DNA from: Methanomicrobia archaeon
Lineage (GTDB): Archaea > Methanobacteriota_B > Thermococci > Methanofastidiosales > NM3
Reading direction: 5' to 3'
DNA length: 64,000 bases
Assembly (NCBI GenBank): GCA_030603445.1
Contig: JAUVXU010000009.1
Location: 5,982-69,981, forward strand
Shown: positions 50,608-59,133 of the stretch, piece after piece
Layout: every line of letters begins with the position of its first letter
How positions within the stretch are numbered: the stretch's first letter is position 1
Notes under the pieces: model-generated
Databases searched by the model: none
What the model saw: only the letters and a program-made list of their open reading frames with translations
What the model was told of the DNA's origin: nothing
Translations under genes and position numbers: made by a program

Positions 50608-51834
50608 ATGAAAATGATACTAATTATCTCAGATGGCATTGGTGATGCACCAATTTCTAAATTACAATCAAAAACGCCTCTTGAATATGGTTCTTTCCCA
50701 AGTTTAGACCGGCTGGCCAGGGAAGGTATTACAGGCATTATGGACCCATTGCGTCCAGGTATTCCTGCCGGAAGCGACACGGCACACATTTCACTACTTG
50801 GTGAGAATCCATATTCTGTATACAAAGGAAGGGGTTTTTTGGAGGCACTAGGCGTTGGATTAGAATTAGAGGACGGGGACATAGGATTTCGCGTTAACTT
50901 TGCAACATTGAAAAATGGCATTGTCATTGACAGGAGGGCTGGGAGGGCCCCAGATGGAATACATGAACTTGCAGATGAGATAAATAACTCTATCACACTA
51001 GATGTACCCTTCTTGTTCAAGGAAGCAACTGGCACGCGCGCTGCCCTTGTATTAAAGGGCGATGGATTATCTTCTAATATTTCAGATAGCGATCCACATT
51101 CCACAGATGTTCGCCCTCTTGAAGTTAAACCATTGGACAGCTCCCGGGAAGCTGCATTCACAGCTGAATTGATCAATGATTTTATTTCTAAGACACATAT
51201 GTTACTAAATGATCATAAGATTAATTCCAAACGAATTGGGCAGGACATGCTTCCTTCAAACTATCTGTTGGTTCGTGGTGCTGGCGTGCGCCCCCCAGTA
51301 CTTACTCTTAAGGAGAGATATGGTATATCTGCCGCATGTATAGCGGCTACAGCCCTTATACGCGGCGTGGCTAAGTGCTATGGGTTTGATATTCTTGAAG
51401 TGGAGGGCATGACTGGAGAATACAATACAAATGAGGAAAATAAGGCCAAAGCTACTATCAAAGCACTCGATTCGTATGATTTTGTTTTTATGCATTTCAA
51501 ACCTACTGATACTGCATCACACGATGGCGACCCCCTCATGAAGATCAAGATGTTAAAAAAGTTAGATAGGATTGTTGGAATTATTCTTGACAAGCTATCT
51601 CCTGATGATGTTATTATAGCATTAACAGGCGATCATTCATCCCCCTGCTCCATAAAAGATCATTCGGGCGAGCCTGTGCCTGTGGCACTATGGGGTGGCA
51701 GGGTCCGCATTGATGATGTGTCATGTTTTGATGAGCGCATATGTGCTAAAGGGGGATTAGGGCGGATAAATGCTACAGATATTATACCTATGTTGCTTAA
51801 TCAGGCAAATAGGATAAAGAAGTTTGGAGCGTAG
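50608..51834 (+). CDS. apgM: 2,3-bisphosphoglycerate-independent phosphoglycerate mutase, archaeal type
   Basis: Interconverts 3- and 2-phosphoglycerate. The 408 residues show the alkaline-phosphatase-superfamily metal sites: ISDGIGDAP at the N-terminus, GSDTAHISLLG with the phosphorylated serine/threonine region, HFKPTDTASHDGD, and TGDHSSPC. ATG 50608 is chosen because AGGTGAT ends five bases before it; the frame is open from GTG 50599. Only three bases separate it from pgk2, which uses its product. Confidence 0.95.
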   Translation: MKMILIISDGIGDAPISKLQSKTPLEYGSFPSLDRLAREGITGIMDPLRPGIPAGSDTAHISLLGENPYSVYKGRGFLEALGVGLELEDGDIGFRVNFATLKNGIVIDRRAGRAPDGIHELADEINNSITLDVPFLFKEATGTRAALVLKGDGLSSNISDSDPHSTDVRPLEVKPLDSSREAAFTAELINDFISKTHMLLNDHKINSKRIGQDMLPSNYLLVRGAGVRPPVLTLKERYGISAACIAATALIRGVAKCYGFDILEVEGMTGEYNTNEENKAKATIKALDSYDFVFMHFKPTDTASHDGDPLMKIKMLKKLDRIVGIILDKLSPDDVIIALTGDHSSPCSIKDHSGEPVPVALWGGRVRIDDVSCFDERICAKGGLGRINATDIIPMLLNQANRIKKFGA

Positions 51835-51837
51835 GCC

Positions 51838-52707
51838 ATGTTATATGTTCAAAAGGACGGATTTAGGGAACCATACTCAAGATGGAAACTTACAGAATCC
51901 ATGACATCAGCAGGATTGGACAGCCATAGGGCGTATAAAATCTCGATAGTTATCCAGGAGAAACTAAAGAAAGAACGGGGCAGATCAATAAAGGAAGATG
52001 ACATTAGGGATACTGTTCACAAACACTTACTTGATATTGATAGTTCTTTAGCGGAGCGCTATATTATATGGAGCCAGATACGAAGAAAAAAGATACCGGC
52101 AGTAATGCTTATTGGCGGATCTACTGGTATAGGTAAATCCTCCATAGCGCTAGAGTTTGCCCATAGGATGGGAATAAAGCAGGTCATAGGCACAGATACA
52201 ATACGCGAGATCATGAAAAATGTCATTGCCCCAAATCTTATACCATCCGTCCACTACTCCAGTTTCGAGGCTTGGAAAACCATTTCGCATTCTGTAAAAG
52301 AGGACAAAGTCATCGTTGGGTTTAGGGAACAAGCTAAAGTGGTCTCAATTGGCATAAATGCAGCTATAGAGCGCTCTCTTAAGGAAGGGATATCATTGAT
52401 AATTGAGGGCGTTCATATTGTTCCAGAGTTCGTGTTAATAAACTCAAATGTTGTGCCGATCATGCTATGTCTTGATGATATTGAAGCCCATAAATCCCGT
52501 TTTATATCCAGAGCATCAGCGACACATGTTCGCAGGGATGCTCACCATTATACAGATTCCATGGGCCCCATACACACCATACAGGACTACTTGAAGGAAT
52601 CTGCAAAGAATGCAGGCGTCCCAATCATAGAAAATGTGGACTTTGACAAGACCATAGTGCAAATATTGGATGTAGCTGCCCAAAGAATGAAAAAACTAGT
52701 CAAATGA
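51838..52707 (+). CDS. 2-phosphoglycerate kinase with N-terminal ATP-cone domain
   Basis: Phosphorylates 2-phosphoglycerate to 2,3-bisphosphoglycerate, precursor of cyclic 2,3-diphosphoglycerate, an osmolyte and phosphate store known from methanogens. The 289 residues comprise an ATP-cone (about 1-85; REPYSRWKLTESM, SLAERYIIW) and a P-loop kinase with GGSTGIGKSS at 93-102 and DTIREIMK. The cyclising enzyme (cpgS) is not in the window. It is translated right after apgM. Its 3' end overlaps the convergent CBS gene by eight bases. Confidence 0.92.
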   Translation: MLYVQKDGFREPYSRWKLTESMTSAGLDSHRAYKISIVIQEKLKKERGRSIKEDDIRDTVHKHLLDIDSSLAERYIIWSQIRRKKIPAVMLIGGSTGIGKSSIALEFAHRMGIKQVIGTDTIREIMKNVIAPNLIPSVHYSSFEAWKTISHSVKEDKVIVGFREQAKVVSIGINAAIERSLKEGISLIIEGVHIVPEFVLINSNVVPIMLCLDDIEAHKSRFISRASATHVRRDAHHYTDSMGPIHTIQDYLKESAKNAGVPIIENVDFDKTIVQILDVAAQRMKKLVK

Positions 52708-53101
52708 ATCCTACGCGCTGGCGCTCTAGGTCCAAGAAGTTCTTGAAGGAAAACATACCTACAAGCTTACCGTTCTCCTCAACAAGAAGGTGGCGTATAT
52801 TTTCTCGTGCCATTATCATCAGCGCTTCTTTCACAGTCATCCTAGCATCAATTGTTATGGGTTTTATAGTCATTATATCTTTTATTAGCGTCTTGTTGAC
52901 ATCATTTTCAGATGCTACATGCTTGATTATGTCCCTTTCTGTTATGATCCCTAACGGTTTGTTGTCCTCCTCAACTATAAGGGAACCTATATTTAGTGAT
53001 GACATTAGCTTTGCTGCTGCAAGAAGTGTCTTTGTTCCCGCAACCGTAAGCAGATTGGGTGTGAGAAATTCTTTGACAGATGCAAATAGTTTTGACTCCA
53101 T
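52700..53101 (-). CDS. CBS-domain pair protein
   Basis: A 133-residue protein consisting of two CBS domains (about 8-62 and 72-128), with the usual GSLIVEEDNKPLGIITERDII and HLLVEENGKLVGMFSF strands. Such stand-alone pairs bind adenine nucleotides (AMP, ATP, SAM) and regulate partner proteins. No partner is fused or obviously adjacent. It is convergent with the 2-phosphoglycerate kinase gene. Confidence 0.92.
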   Translation of the reverse strand: MESKLFASVKEFLTPNLLTVAGTKTLLAAAKLMSSLNIGSLIVEEDNKPLGIITERDIIKHVASENDVNKTLIKDIMTIKPITIDARMTVKEALMIMARENIRHLLVEENGKLVGMFSFKNFLDLERQRVGFI

Positions 53102-53197
53102 AAATATTAATTGCAGAGCATGAATTTAATTCTTTTTGAGTTTTCCAATGATGCATCCTTCGTATAACTTATAAGGATAGAATGCATATCTGTTTTA

Positions 53198-54694
53198 ATG
53201 GTTCGTATCTTGCAGCTCTCTGACACACACATTTCAAACACTTATCATTTTGATACAGAGGCATTTCATCGCGGAATTGATATCATGAACACAATTCCTC
53301 GTGACATTGTCATGCATTTGGGGGATATTACAGAGCATGGTTTTGAGAGCGAATACCAAATTGCAGAGAAACTGCTTAATATATCCGATATAAAATTTGT
53401 TCTTGGAAATCATGATTCGCGTAATGTTGGTTACACACTTTTTGAGAAGTACCTTGGAAGTCCCAGGACTATATTTGTGACAAAAGATATTGCATGTGCA
53501 ACGTTTGACTCCACAATCCCTGATAAAAACGAAGGCAGGATGGGAAAGAACGAGATACGCATGCTAAGGACGTTCCTAGACGAGTACTCCGACCTTTTCA
53601 CTGTAGTTGCATTCCACCATCACCTCTTGCCACCACCACGCTCAGGCAGGGAACGCGGACTTCTCACCGATGCGGGAAATGTCTTGAAGGTCATACTGGA
53701 CTATCGTGCAGACCTCGTTTTATCTGCTCATAGACACTCCTATAATGTCTATAAGGTAGAAGATACTGTAGTTGTAAACTCAGGCACTTTCTCCTCTTAT
53801 AAGACGCGTGCAGGAGATGCGCATTCATTTAACTTGATCGAGAAAAAAGATGGCAGCATTCATGTGCGCCGTTTTGATATAGATACGTCTAGCCAAGCGC
53901 TGGAAACGAGAACATACAAAGGAAACTGCCTTGTCCCTGCATGCAAGCTGGAGCATAGGATAGTGCACCTATCAGATAGTCATTTTGGTTCTGGGGGCGA
54001 CTTCCTGCCAGAGGTCTACAATTCTGCTGTAAAAAAGATAGTTGAACTTTCGCCGAATGTCTTGGTGCATGCAGGCGACGTGACACATGATGGTTTGCAG
54101 GAATCATATGAGGCCGCAAAAGGACATCTTGATATGTTGCCTTTTGAAAAAGTTGTGGTTCCAGGGGCGCGAGATTATATGCACCTAGGAGAAGAGCTTT
54201 TCCCGGCGTATTTTCCTGCGAAAAACACCACAATTGGAAAACTCAATATCATATGGGCCGATAGTGTAAAGTTTGATGAGTCAGAGGGATATATAGGTAG
54301 ACGCCAGTTAAGAAGAATACTTGATTCTATACACCAGGAAATGATAAACATAGTGGTCTTTCACCACCATATTGTTCCAGTTCCGCATACAAGAGAAAGG
54401 GATGTGATAGAGGATGCAGGTGATGTGCTAAAATCCCTATGCAACAAGGTCCATCTTATTCTTAATGGAAATAGGCATGTCTCATTCTCCTGTAAAGTGG
54501 ATGGCACCATAATAGCCAACTCCAACACCATATCCTCAAAGCGCGTGCATTGCAGGTATGGCAATACGTTTAATATTATAGACATCCTTGACAACAATAA
54601 TATCATTATTAGTGAAATGGGCGCAGTTAGTGGCGTTCGCAGGGTGCTTGGAGTCTATTCTCCACTTGATACGAATGAAAAAGAAACAGGCTAA
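53198..54694 (+). CDS. Tandem calcineurin-like phosphoesterase; second domain degenerate
   Basis: A 498-residue protein made of two homologous metallophosphoesterase domains. Domain 1 (1-245) has all metal ligands: D9/H11 (LSDTH), D43 (LGDI), N71-H72 (GNHD), H140-H142 cluster and H178/H180 (SAHRH). Domain 2 (253-490) retains D260/H262 (LSDSH) and D294 (AGDV), but GNHD has become GARD (A324-R325) and the first His of the AHxH motif is N425. It is therefore probably catalytically dead and may regulate, bind substrate or dimerise. The cellular substrate is unknown. No signal peptide is present. Its stop interlocks with the convergent phosphoesterase gene (CTAA). Confidence 0.87.
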   Translation: MVRILQLSDTHISNTYHFDTEAFHRGIDIMNTIPRDIVMHLGDITEHGFESEYQIAEKLLNISDIKFVLGNHDSRNVGYTLFEKYLGSPRTIFVTKDIACATFDSTIPDKNEGRMGKNEIRMLRTFLDEYSDLFTVVAFHHHLLPPPRSGRERGLLTDAGNVLKVILDYRADLVLSAHRHSYNVYKVEDTVVVNSGTFSSYKTRAGDAHSFNLIEKKDGSIHVRRFDIDTSSQALETRTYKGNCLVPACKLEHRIVHLSDSHFGSGGDFLPEVYNSAVKKIVELSPNVLVHAGDVTHDGLQESYEAAKGHLDMLPFEKVVVPGARDYMHLGEELFPAYFPAKNTTIGKLNIIWADSVKFDESEGYIGRRQLRRILDSIHQEMINIVVFHHHIVPVPHTRERDVIEDAGDVLKSLCNKVHLILNGNRHVSFSCKVDGTIIANSNTISSKRVHCRYGNTFNIIDILDNNNIIISEMGAVSGVRRVLGVYSPLDTNEKETG

Positions 54695-55317
54695 AATGAT
54701 TTAAACGCATATTTTATGGTGTCATTTATGAGGATGTCCGCATAATATCCTTTGAAGTAAGGGCCTGGATTTAGCAAAAGTGTCTTTCCAATTTTATCAG
54801 CACCTCTTGCCTCATGGACATGGCCACAGATATGCAGGTCAGGCTGATATTTTTGAATAAAATCATAAACAGATCTTGAACCAATATGGCCTACGTGGGA
54901 AATGTCAAGTTTTGTTCCATATGCAGGCACGTGTGTAAGGATTATGGTGCGTTTCCCTGTTGCAATCACGATACCTGCGCCTATTTTATCGTCTTCAAAC
55001 TCCCCCGGGGTCCTAAAAGGAGATATGGGGGCACCAGAAAATCCGCTTATTATAACTCCATTTACAATGGACGCCTTATTGTGCACCGAGATGCCTTGTT
55101 CGTTTAGGTATTCGCCGACACCTATATTGTCGCAATTTCCAAAAACTGCCCTTACATCGTGATTCTTTATAAGATCATAGAGGACATCATTTGCCGCGGC
55201 GTATCCACCAAAATGGGTTATATCTCCTGCAATGAGAACAAGGTCGTAATCACTCGCAACATCATTGGCATTTTCAAGAGATGTCCCATGAATGTCACTT
55301 AGTACTAATATTCGCAT
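54691..55317 (-). CDS. Calcineurin-like metallophosphoesterase, small YfcE-like type
   Basis: A 208-residue single-domain phosphoesterase: LSDIHGTSLE, AGDITHFGG, FGNCD (Asn ligand kept; Cys where others have His, a known variant of this branch), LTHVPAYG and ICGHVHEARG. It probably hydrolyses small phosphodiesters or phosphoesters in the cytoplasm. It is unrelated in detail to the tandem enzyme that it faces tail-to-tail, although both belong to the same superfamily. Confidence 0.9.
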   Translation of the reverse strand: MRILVLSDIHGTSLENANDVASDYDLVLIAGDITHFGGYAAANDVLYDLIKNHDVRAVFGNCDNIGVGEYLNEQGISVHNKASIVNGVIISGFSGAPISPFRTPGEFEDDKIGAGIVIATGKRTIILTHVPAYGTKLDISHVGHIGSRSVYDFIQKYQPDLHICGHVHEARGADKIGKTLLLNPGPYFKGYYADILINDTIKYAFKSF

Positions 55318-55371
55318 ATATGCACCATTATATTTTTAAGCATTGTTTTTTTAAAAAGTTGTGGTGGCACG

Positions 55372-55596
55372 ATGTGTTTGGCTATTCCTGGAAAGATTAT
55401 CAAAAAGCATGGAAGTAAGGGTATAGTAGATTATGATGGGGCTCAGTTTGAGGTCAGGCTGGATTTGGTCAATGTAGAAGTTGGCGACTATGTAATAGTT
55501 CACACCGGATTTGCAATAGAGAAGCTATCTGAGGAGGATGCCAAAGAATCTATTGATATATGGCGCCAGATAGGGGAGCTGCAAAATGGAGGATAA
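55372..55596 (+). CDS. hypC: Hydrogenase maturation factor HypC
   Basis: A 74-residue HypC/HupF chaperone beginning with the invariant MCLAIPGKI, whose Cys2 binds the iron precursor, then DLVNVEVGDYVIVHTGFAI. With HypD it assembles the Fe(CN)2CO centre of NiFe hydrogenases. The ATG of hypD lies inside its last codons (11-base overlap). The other hyp genes and the hydrogenase structural genes are outside the window. Confidence 0.97.
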   Translation: MCLAIPGKIIKKHGSKGIVDYDGAQFEVRLDLVNVEVGDYVIVHTGFAIEKLSEEDAKESIDIWRQIGELQNGG

Positions 55597-56665
55597 GTTA
55601 AGAAATGACCCACATTTCATACGCTTGCTTGCACAGAAGATACACGATTTAAGTGAGGGATTGGAAAAGATAAAGATAATGCACGTTTGTGGTACACACG
55701 AGCATACAATAGTCGCATCGGGACTGCGCTCACTTTTGCCAAAAAACATCTTTTTAGTATCTGGGCCAGGCTGCCCTGTATGCATAACCCCCCAAAAAGA
55801 CATAGAGAGGATGATTTTTCTTGCTGAGCATGGCCTTACCATAACTACTTTTGGAGATATGCTAAACATACCAACAACATCAGGATCCTTGGCCGATGCC
55901 AAGGCACGCGGGGCTGACATTAGGGTGGTATATGGAATTAGTAACGCTTTGGCCATAGCTAAAAAAGAAGAAAAAGAGGTTGTTCATTTCGGCATTGGAT
56001 TTGAGACCACAGTACCAACTTCTTCCGTGGCCTTGCTTTCTGAACCAGATAACTTCTCTATACTGTCCGTACACAGGACAATTCCCGAGGCACTTGAATT
56101 TCTTATGAAAAATGATCTAAAGGTCGATGGACTAATAGACCCAGGGCACGTATCCTCAATTATAGGGGTGCGGCCATACGTCCCTGTTTCTAAGAAATAT
56201 AAAATTTCACAGGTAATTTCAGGGTTTGAGCCGGGCGATATCATGCTTTCTGTATATATGCTGCTTTGCCAGATATCTGAACAAAGGGCGGATGTGGAGA
56301 ACGAATACGTTAGGGCCGTGAGGGAAAATGGGAATAAAAAAGCAAAAGATATGATTAATCAAACTTTCGAGCATGTGGATGCAGCGTGGCGCGCTTTGCC
56401 GATGATTCCTAGCTCCGGTCTTGCAATACGAAAACGTTTTGAGGACTGGGATGCCTTATGCCGCCATGAGGATATTCTTTCTGATTTTGTATATGAATTC
56501 AAAGAAGATAGTGCCTGCCGCTGCAAGGAAATACTTCTTGGGGTCTGCTCTTCAGAGGAATGCCCACTTTTTAGAAGCGTATGCACGCCGGATTCGCCCA
56601 TAGGGCCATGCATGGTCTCTGCAGAAGGCACTTGCAACATCAGCTACATATATGGCCAATCATAA
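55586..56665 (+). CDS. hypD: Hydrogenase maturation factor HypD
   Basis: A 359-residue protein carrying the [4Fe-4S] centre and the HypC-binding site, the scaffold on which CN and CO ligands are placed on iron. Family landmarks are C35 in HVCGTHEHTI, C63/C66 in SGPGCPVCITP, FGDMLNIPTT, FGIGFETT, GLIDPGHVSSI, SGFEPGDIM and the C-terminal cysteine cluster CRCKEILLGVCSSEECPLF with GPCMVSAEGTC. Full-length and normal. Confidence 0.97.
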   Translation: MEDKLRNDPHFIRLLAQKIHDLSEGLEKIKIMHVCGTHEHTIVASGLRSLLPKNIFLVSGPGCPVCITPQKDIERMIFLAEHGLTITTFGDMLNIPTTSGSLADAKARGADIRVVYGISNALAIAKKEEKEVVHFGIGFETTVPTSSVALLSEPDNFSILSVHRTIPEALEFLMKNDLKVDGLIDPGHVSSIIGVRPYVPVSKKYKISQVISGFEPGDIMLSVYMLLCQISEQRADVENEYVRAVRENGNKKAKDMINQTFEHVDAAWRALPMIPSSGLAIRKRFEDWDALCRHEDILSDFVYEFKEDSACRCKEILLGVCSSEECPLFRSVCTPDSPIGPCMVSAEGTCNISYIYGQS

Positions 56666-56708
56666 TACATAAATACCTTGCAGAACACTTCTTTTTCGGT
56701 GATAACTT

Positions 56709-57242
56709 ATGGATGAAATGTTAAATGATGCTGCTAAGACCATAGCACAGCTTATGTGCGCCTCAGCTCGTACTGCTCCAAAGGCAAAGGGGGAAGACAC
56801 GCTTTTCTTGCATATCCTTGAAGGGGATGAGAAAGAGAGCGTTGTTAAGGAGATGGAGAAGATAGCAGAAGAGAAGGGCTGGCCTTATTACGTGAGGGAT
56901 GCAAACAACTTGCGCGCTGCAGCATGCGCTGTACTAATGGGGATAAAGAACAAGCCTGTGGGGTTGCGTTGTGGTGGGTGTGGCCATGATTGTGACTCGA
57001 TACTTGACAATATGAATAAAGACACAGACTTCTCTGGCCCGATGTGTATTTTTAAGACTATAGATTTAGGTATTGCACTTTCAAGTGCCGCAAAAACTGC
57101 ATCAATACACAATGCAGATAGTAGAATGATGTATACTGTTGGATTATCTTCAAAACGATTAGGTATTATCAAAGGCGATGTTGTAATTGGCATACCTATC
57201 TCTTTGAAAGGGAAAAATATATTCTTTGACAGGCAGCGATGA
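56709..57242 (+). CDS. DUF2148 ferredoxin-like domain protein
   Basis: A 177-residue protein of the DUF2148 family. Cysteines at about 17 (MCASARTAPKAKG), in LRCGGCGHDCDS and SGPMCIF look like Fe-S ligands, and the AAxAAKTASIHN and VGIPIS segments are typical. Its function is unknown; it often occurs in anaerobes. It follows hypD by 43 bases, but a TATA-like CATAAATACC stretch at about 56668-56677 could give it its own promoter. Confidence 0.85.
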   Translation: MDEMLNDAAKTIAQLMCASARTAPKAKGEDTLFLHILEGDEKESVVKEMEKIAEEKGWPYYVRDANNLRAAACAVLMGIKNKPVGLRCGGCGHDCDSILDNMNKDTDFSGPMCIFKTIDLGIALSSAAKTASIHNADSRMMYTVGLSSKRLGIIKGDVVIGIPISLKGKNIFFDRQR

Positions 57243-57290
57243 GTTAATATATTGTCTAGCCTTAAAAAAATAAAAATGGAAAAATCCTGA

Positions 57291-57695
57291 TTAGTCGAGC
57301 AGTCGTTTATTCCCTTCTAATTTTTGTATCTCAGATATATTCTGGGATGCCTCTAGCACGCCAAGGTATGTTCCTTCATTATTCCTGAGTGCGTAGTATT
57401 CTATCATTACTTTTTCCATTTCCTCTTCTTTTCCTAATGGAAGGTCTATCCAAAATCTTGCCTTGTCGCGCGTCCCTGCTTTCATTTCACTTATTATTTT
57501 CTCTACTTTATGCACGCTTTTATTGGGGTGGCAGTCGTGGACATCCTTTCCTATAACAGCTTCTGGTCTTTTGAATATGCGCGTCTTGTGCTTGTTCCAT
57601 GCAAGCACTTTGTCGTTGCAATCCACAACAGATATTTCCAAAGGTATGGTTTCTAATATGGCATCTAACACTTCTTGGGATATCTTTCCGATCAT
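57291..57695 (-). CDS. PAS-domain protein (DUF438 C-terminal-like)
   Basis: A protein of about 134 residues consisting of one PAS domain: ILETIPLEISVVDCNDKVLAWNKHK, GKDVHDCHPNKSVHKVEKII and YYALRNNEGTYLGVLEASQNI. The DCHP segment resembles heme- or Fe-S-linked PAS domains of the DUF438 type. There is no output domain, so it is either a sensor acting through another protein or a small-molecule binder. ATG 57695 (MIGKISQEV), preceded by GGTG, is preferred to 57728. Confidence 0.85.
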   Translation of the reverse strand: MIGKISQEVLDAILETIPLEISVVDCNDKVLAWNKHKTRIFKRPEAVIGKDVHDCHPNKSVHKVEKIISEMKAGTRDKARFWIDLPLGKEEEMEKVMIEYYALRNNEGTYLGVLEASQNISEIQKLEGNKRLLD

Positions 57696-57788
57696 AAAAA
57701 CACCTATACAATCATGATTTAAAAACATATAAATTTATCTTGCCATATGTGAGATATTACCGATTAATGGACGATTTGCAAGTATATT

Positions 57789-57986
57789 TTAATCTCGTTC
57801 AAAAATGAACAGTTCATCTATGGTAGTATGAAGGGCTCTTGAGATGTCATGTGCTAATTTTAGGGAGGGATTATATTTTCCTTTTTCAAGAAAAAGAATG
57901 GTTTCCCTGCGCACGCCTACCTTTTTTGCAAGCTCTTCTTGTGTTAAGTCATGCCTTGCCCGAAGTTCTTTGATCCTTGTTTTCAT
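57789..57986 (-). CDS. XRE-family (Cro/CI) transcriptional regulator
   Basis: A 65-residue helix-turn-helix protein: [32 protein letters not shown], then [22 protein letters not shown], the classic small XRE repressor paired with DUF2178 membrane proteins in archaea and Firmicutes. It follows that gene by one base and is co-transcribed. It probably binds the repeated AACTTTATA motif upstream of the pair and represses its own operon. Confidence 0.92.
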   Translation of the reverse strand: MKTRIKELRARHDLTQEELAKKVGVRRETILFLEKGKYNPSLKLAHDISRALHTTIDELFIFERD

Positions 57987-57987
57987 G

Positions 57988-58314
57988 TTAACCCCTTGGC
58001 TGTGTGTAATAAAATAAGGAAAGAATGCACACCAATAAGGAACCCCCTAAAAGAGCTACAAATGCGACACTAAATAATTCAGTATTGCCTGTTAGGTATA
58101 TATACACAATTGTTGCAATTCCAAAAAATATCGTATATACAAATGCATTTGTCGTTGCCTTACCTATAAACAGTTCTAGCATTTCATCACTTACATTGTA
58201 CATTGCAAAGTATGGGATAAAACAAAGGAACCATAGAAAGGCCGTTTTTCCCTCAACAAAATACAGGAGGCTTGCTAGAGAAAGAAATCCAAGATACCAC
58301 AATATATTCTTCAT
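57988..58314 (-). CDS. DUF2178-like small membrane protein
   Basis: A 108-residue protein with about four hydrophobic helices ([68 protein letters not shown]). Its size and linkage to an XRE regulator match DUF2178 membrane proteins, whose role is unknown; toxin-antitoxin-like, stress or signalling roles have been considered. The 230-bp region upstream carries repeated operator-like motifs. Confidence 0.75.
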   Translation of the reverse strand: MKNILWYLGFLSLASLLYFVEGKTAFLWFLCFIPYFAMYNVSDEMLELFIGKATTNAFVYTIFFGIATIVYIYLTGNTELFSVAFVALLGGSLLVCILSLFYYTQPRG

Positions 58315-58374
58315 TTTATATCACCTTTTTTTTATAACTAGCTTATTCTTGTAACTTGTTATTTGGTAATCACT

Positions 58375-58444
58375 TATAAAGTTATAGATAATTAACTTTA
58401 TATTATTTATTTATAACATAATATTAGATTTTTATAACTTTATA
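58375..58444. promoter_or_regulatory. Repeated AACTTTATA motif upstream of the DUF2178-XRE pair
   Basis: TATAAAGTTATA (58375-58386) and its exact reverse complement TATAACTTTATA (58433-58444) form a 12-bp inverted repeat 46 bases apart; a third partial copy, TTAACTTTATA, is at 58392-58402. The elements lie 60-130 bases upstream of the DUF2178 start and are good candidates for XRE binding sites. Confidence 0.45.
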
Positions 58445-58546
58445 TTATTAAAATGTTTCGTTCAAAATATAGAAAGTGATTAGGCATTCTGAAAATAAAT
58501 GACATGAATTAATTAAAAGAAGAAAAAAGAGAATATAAAAAAAGAT

Positions 58547-59122
58547 CTACCAGTTCTTGTCTGCTAGCCTGAAGTACTCTTGTTTGTGGGCGCATGCAGG
58601 GCATACATTTGGTGCTTCTGCAGATTCGAACACATAACCGCAATTAGCACATTTCCACAGTACTTTTTTCTCTTTTTTGAATACTTGCCCATTCTCGATA
58701 TTTTCCATTAACTTAAGGTAGCGTTCCTCATGCCTCTTTTCCGCTACAGCAATGGCACGCATGGTTGCAGCAATTAGCGGGAATCCTTCCTTATCAGCGA
58801 TATCTGCGAATTCAGGATACATTGAGGTCCACTCATGATTTTCTCCAGCAGCAGATGCTTTAAGATTTTCTTTCGTTGTTCCTATCGTGCCAGCAGGAAA
58901 TACGCCAGTAATCTCGACATCTCCCCCTTCAAGGAACTTGAATAAGCGTTTTGCATGTTCTTTTTCATTTTCAGCTGTTTCGGCAAATATCTCACTTATT
59001 TGAACATATCCTTCCTTCTTTGCCTTTGAAGAGAAGTAGTTGTACCTGTTTCTTGCTTGAGATTCTCCTGCAAATGCAGTTAAGATATTCTTCTCTGTCT
59101 GTGTGCCTTTCAAACTTTTCAT
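58547..59122 (-). CDS. rbr: Rubrerythrin
   Basis: A 191-residue peroxide-reducing protein of strict anaerobes. The N-terminal ferritin-like four-helix domain carries the di-iron ligands ([37 protein letters not shown], ... RHEERY). The C-terminal rubredoxin domain has CANCGYVF and CPACAHK. ATG 59122 with GGTGAG seven bases upstream is better than 59152, whose extra ten residues are not family-like. It follows desulfoferrodoxin by eleven bases; together they detoxify superoxide and peroxide. Confidence 0.95.
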   Translation of the reverse strand: MKSLKGTQTEKNILTAFAGESQARNRYNYFSSKAKKEGYVQISEIFAETAENEKEHAKRLFKFLEGGDVEITGVFPAGTIGTTKENLKASAAGENHEWTSMYPEFADIADKEGFPLIAATMRAIAVAEKRHEERYLKLMENIENGQVFKKEKKVLWKCANCGYVFESAEAPNVCPACAHKQEYFRLADKNW

Positions 59123-59133
59123 TTTTTTCTCAC

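Noticed and set aside
54691-55317. Loss of a metal ligand in the small phosphoesterase (FGNCD instead of GNHD)
   Set aside because: The Asn ligand is retained and Cys at this position is a known variant in the YfcE-like branch, so it is probably active.
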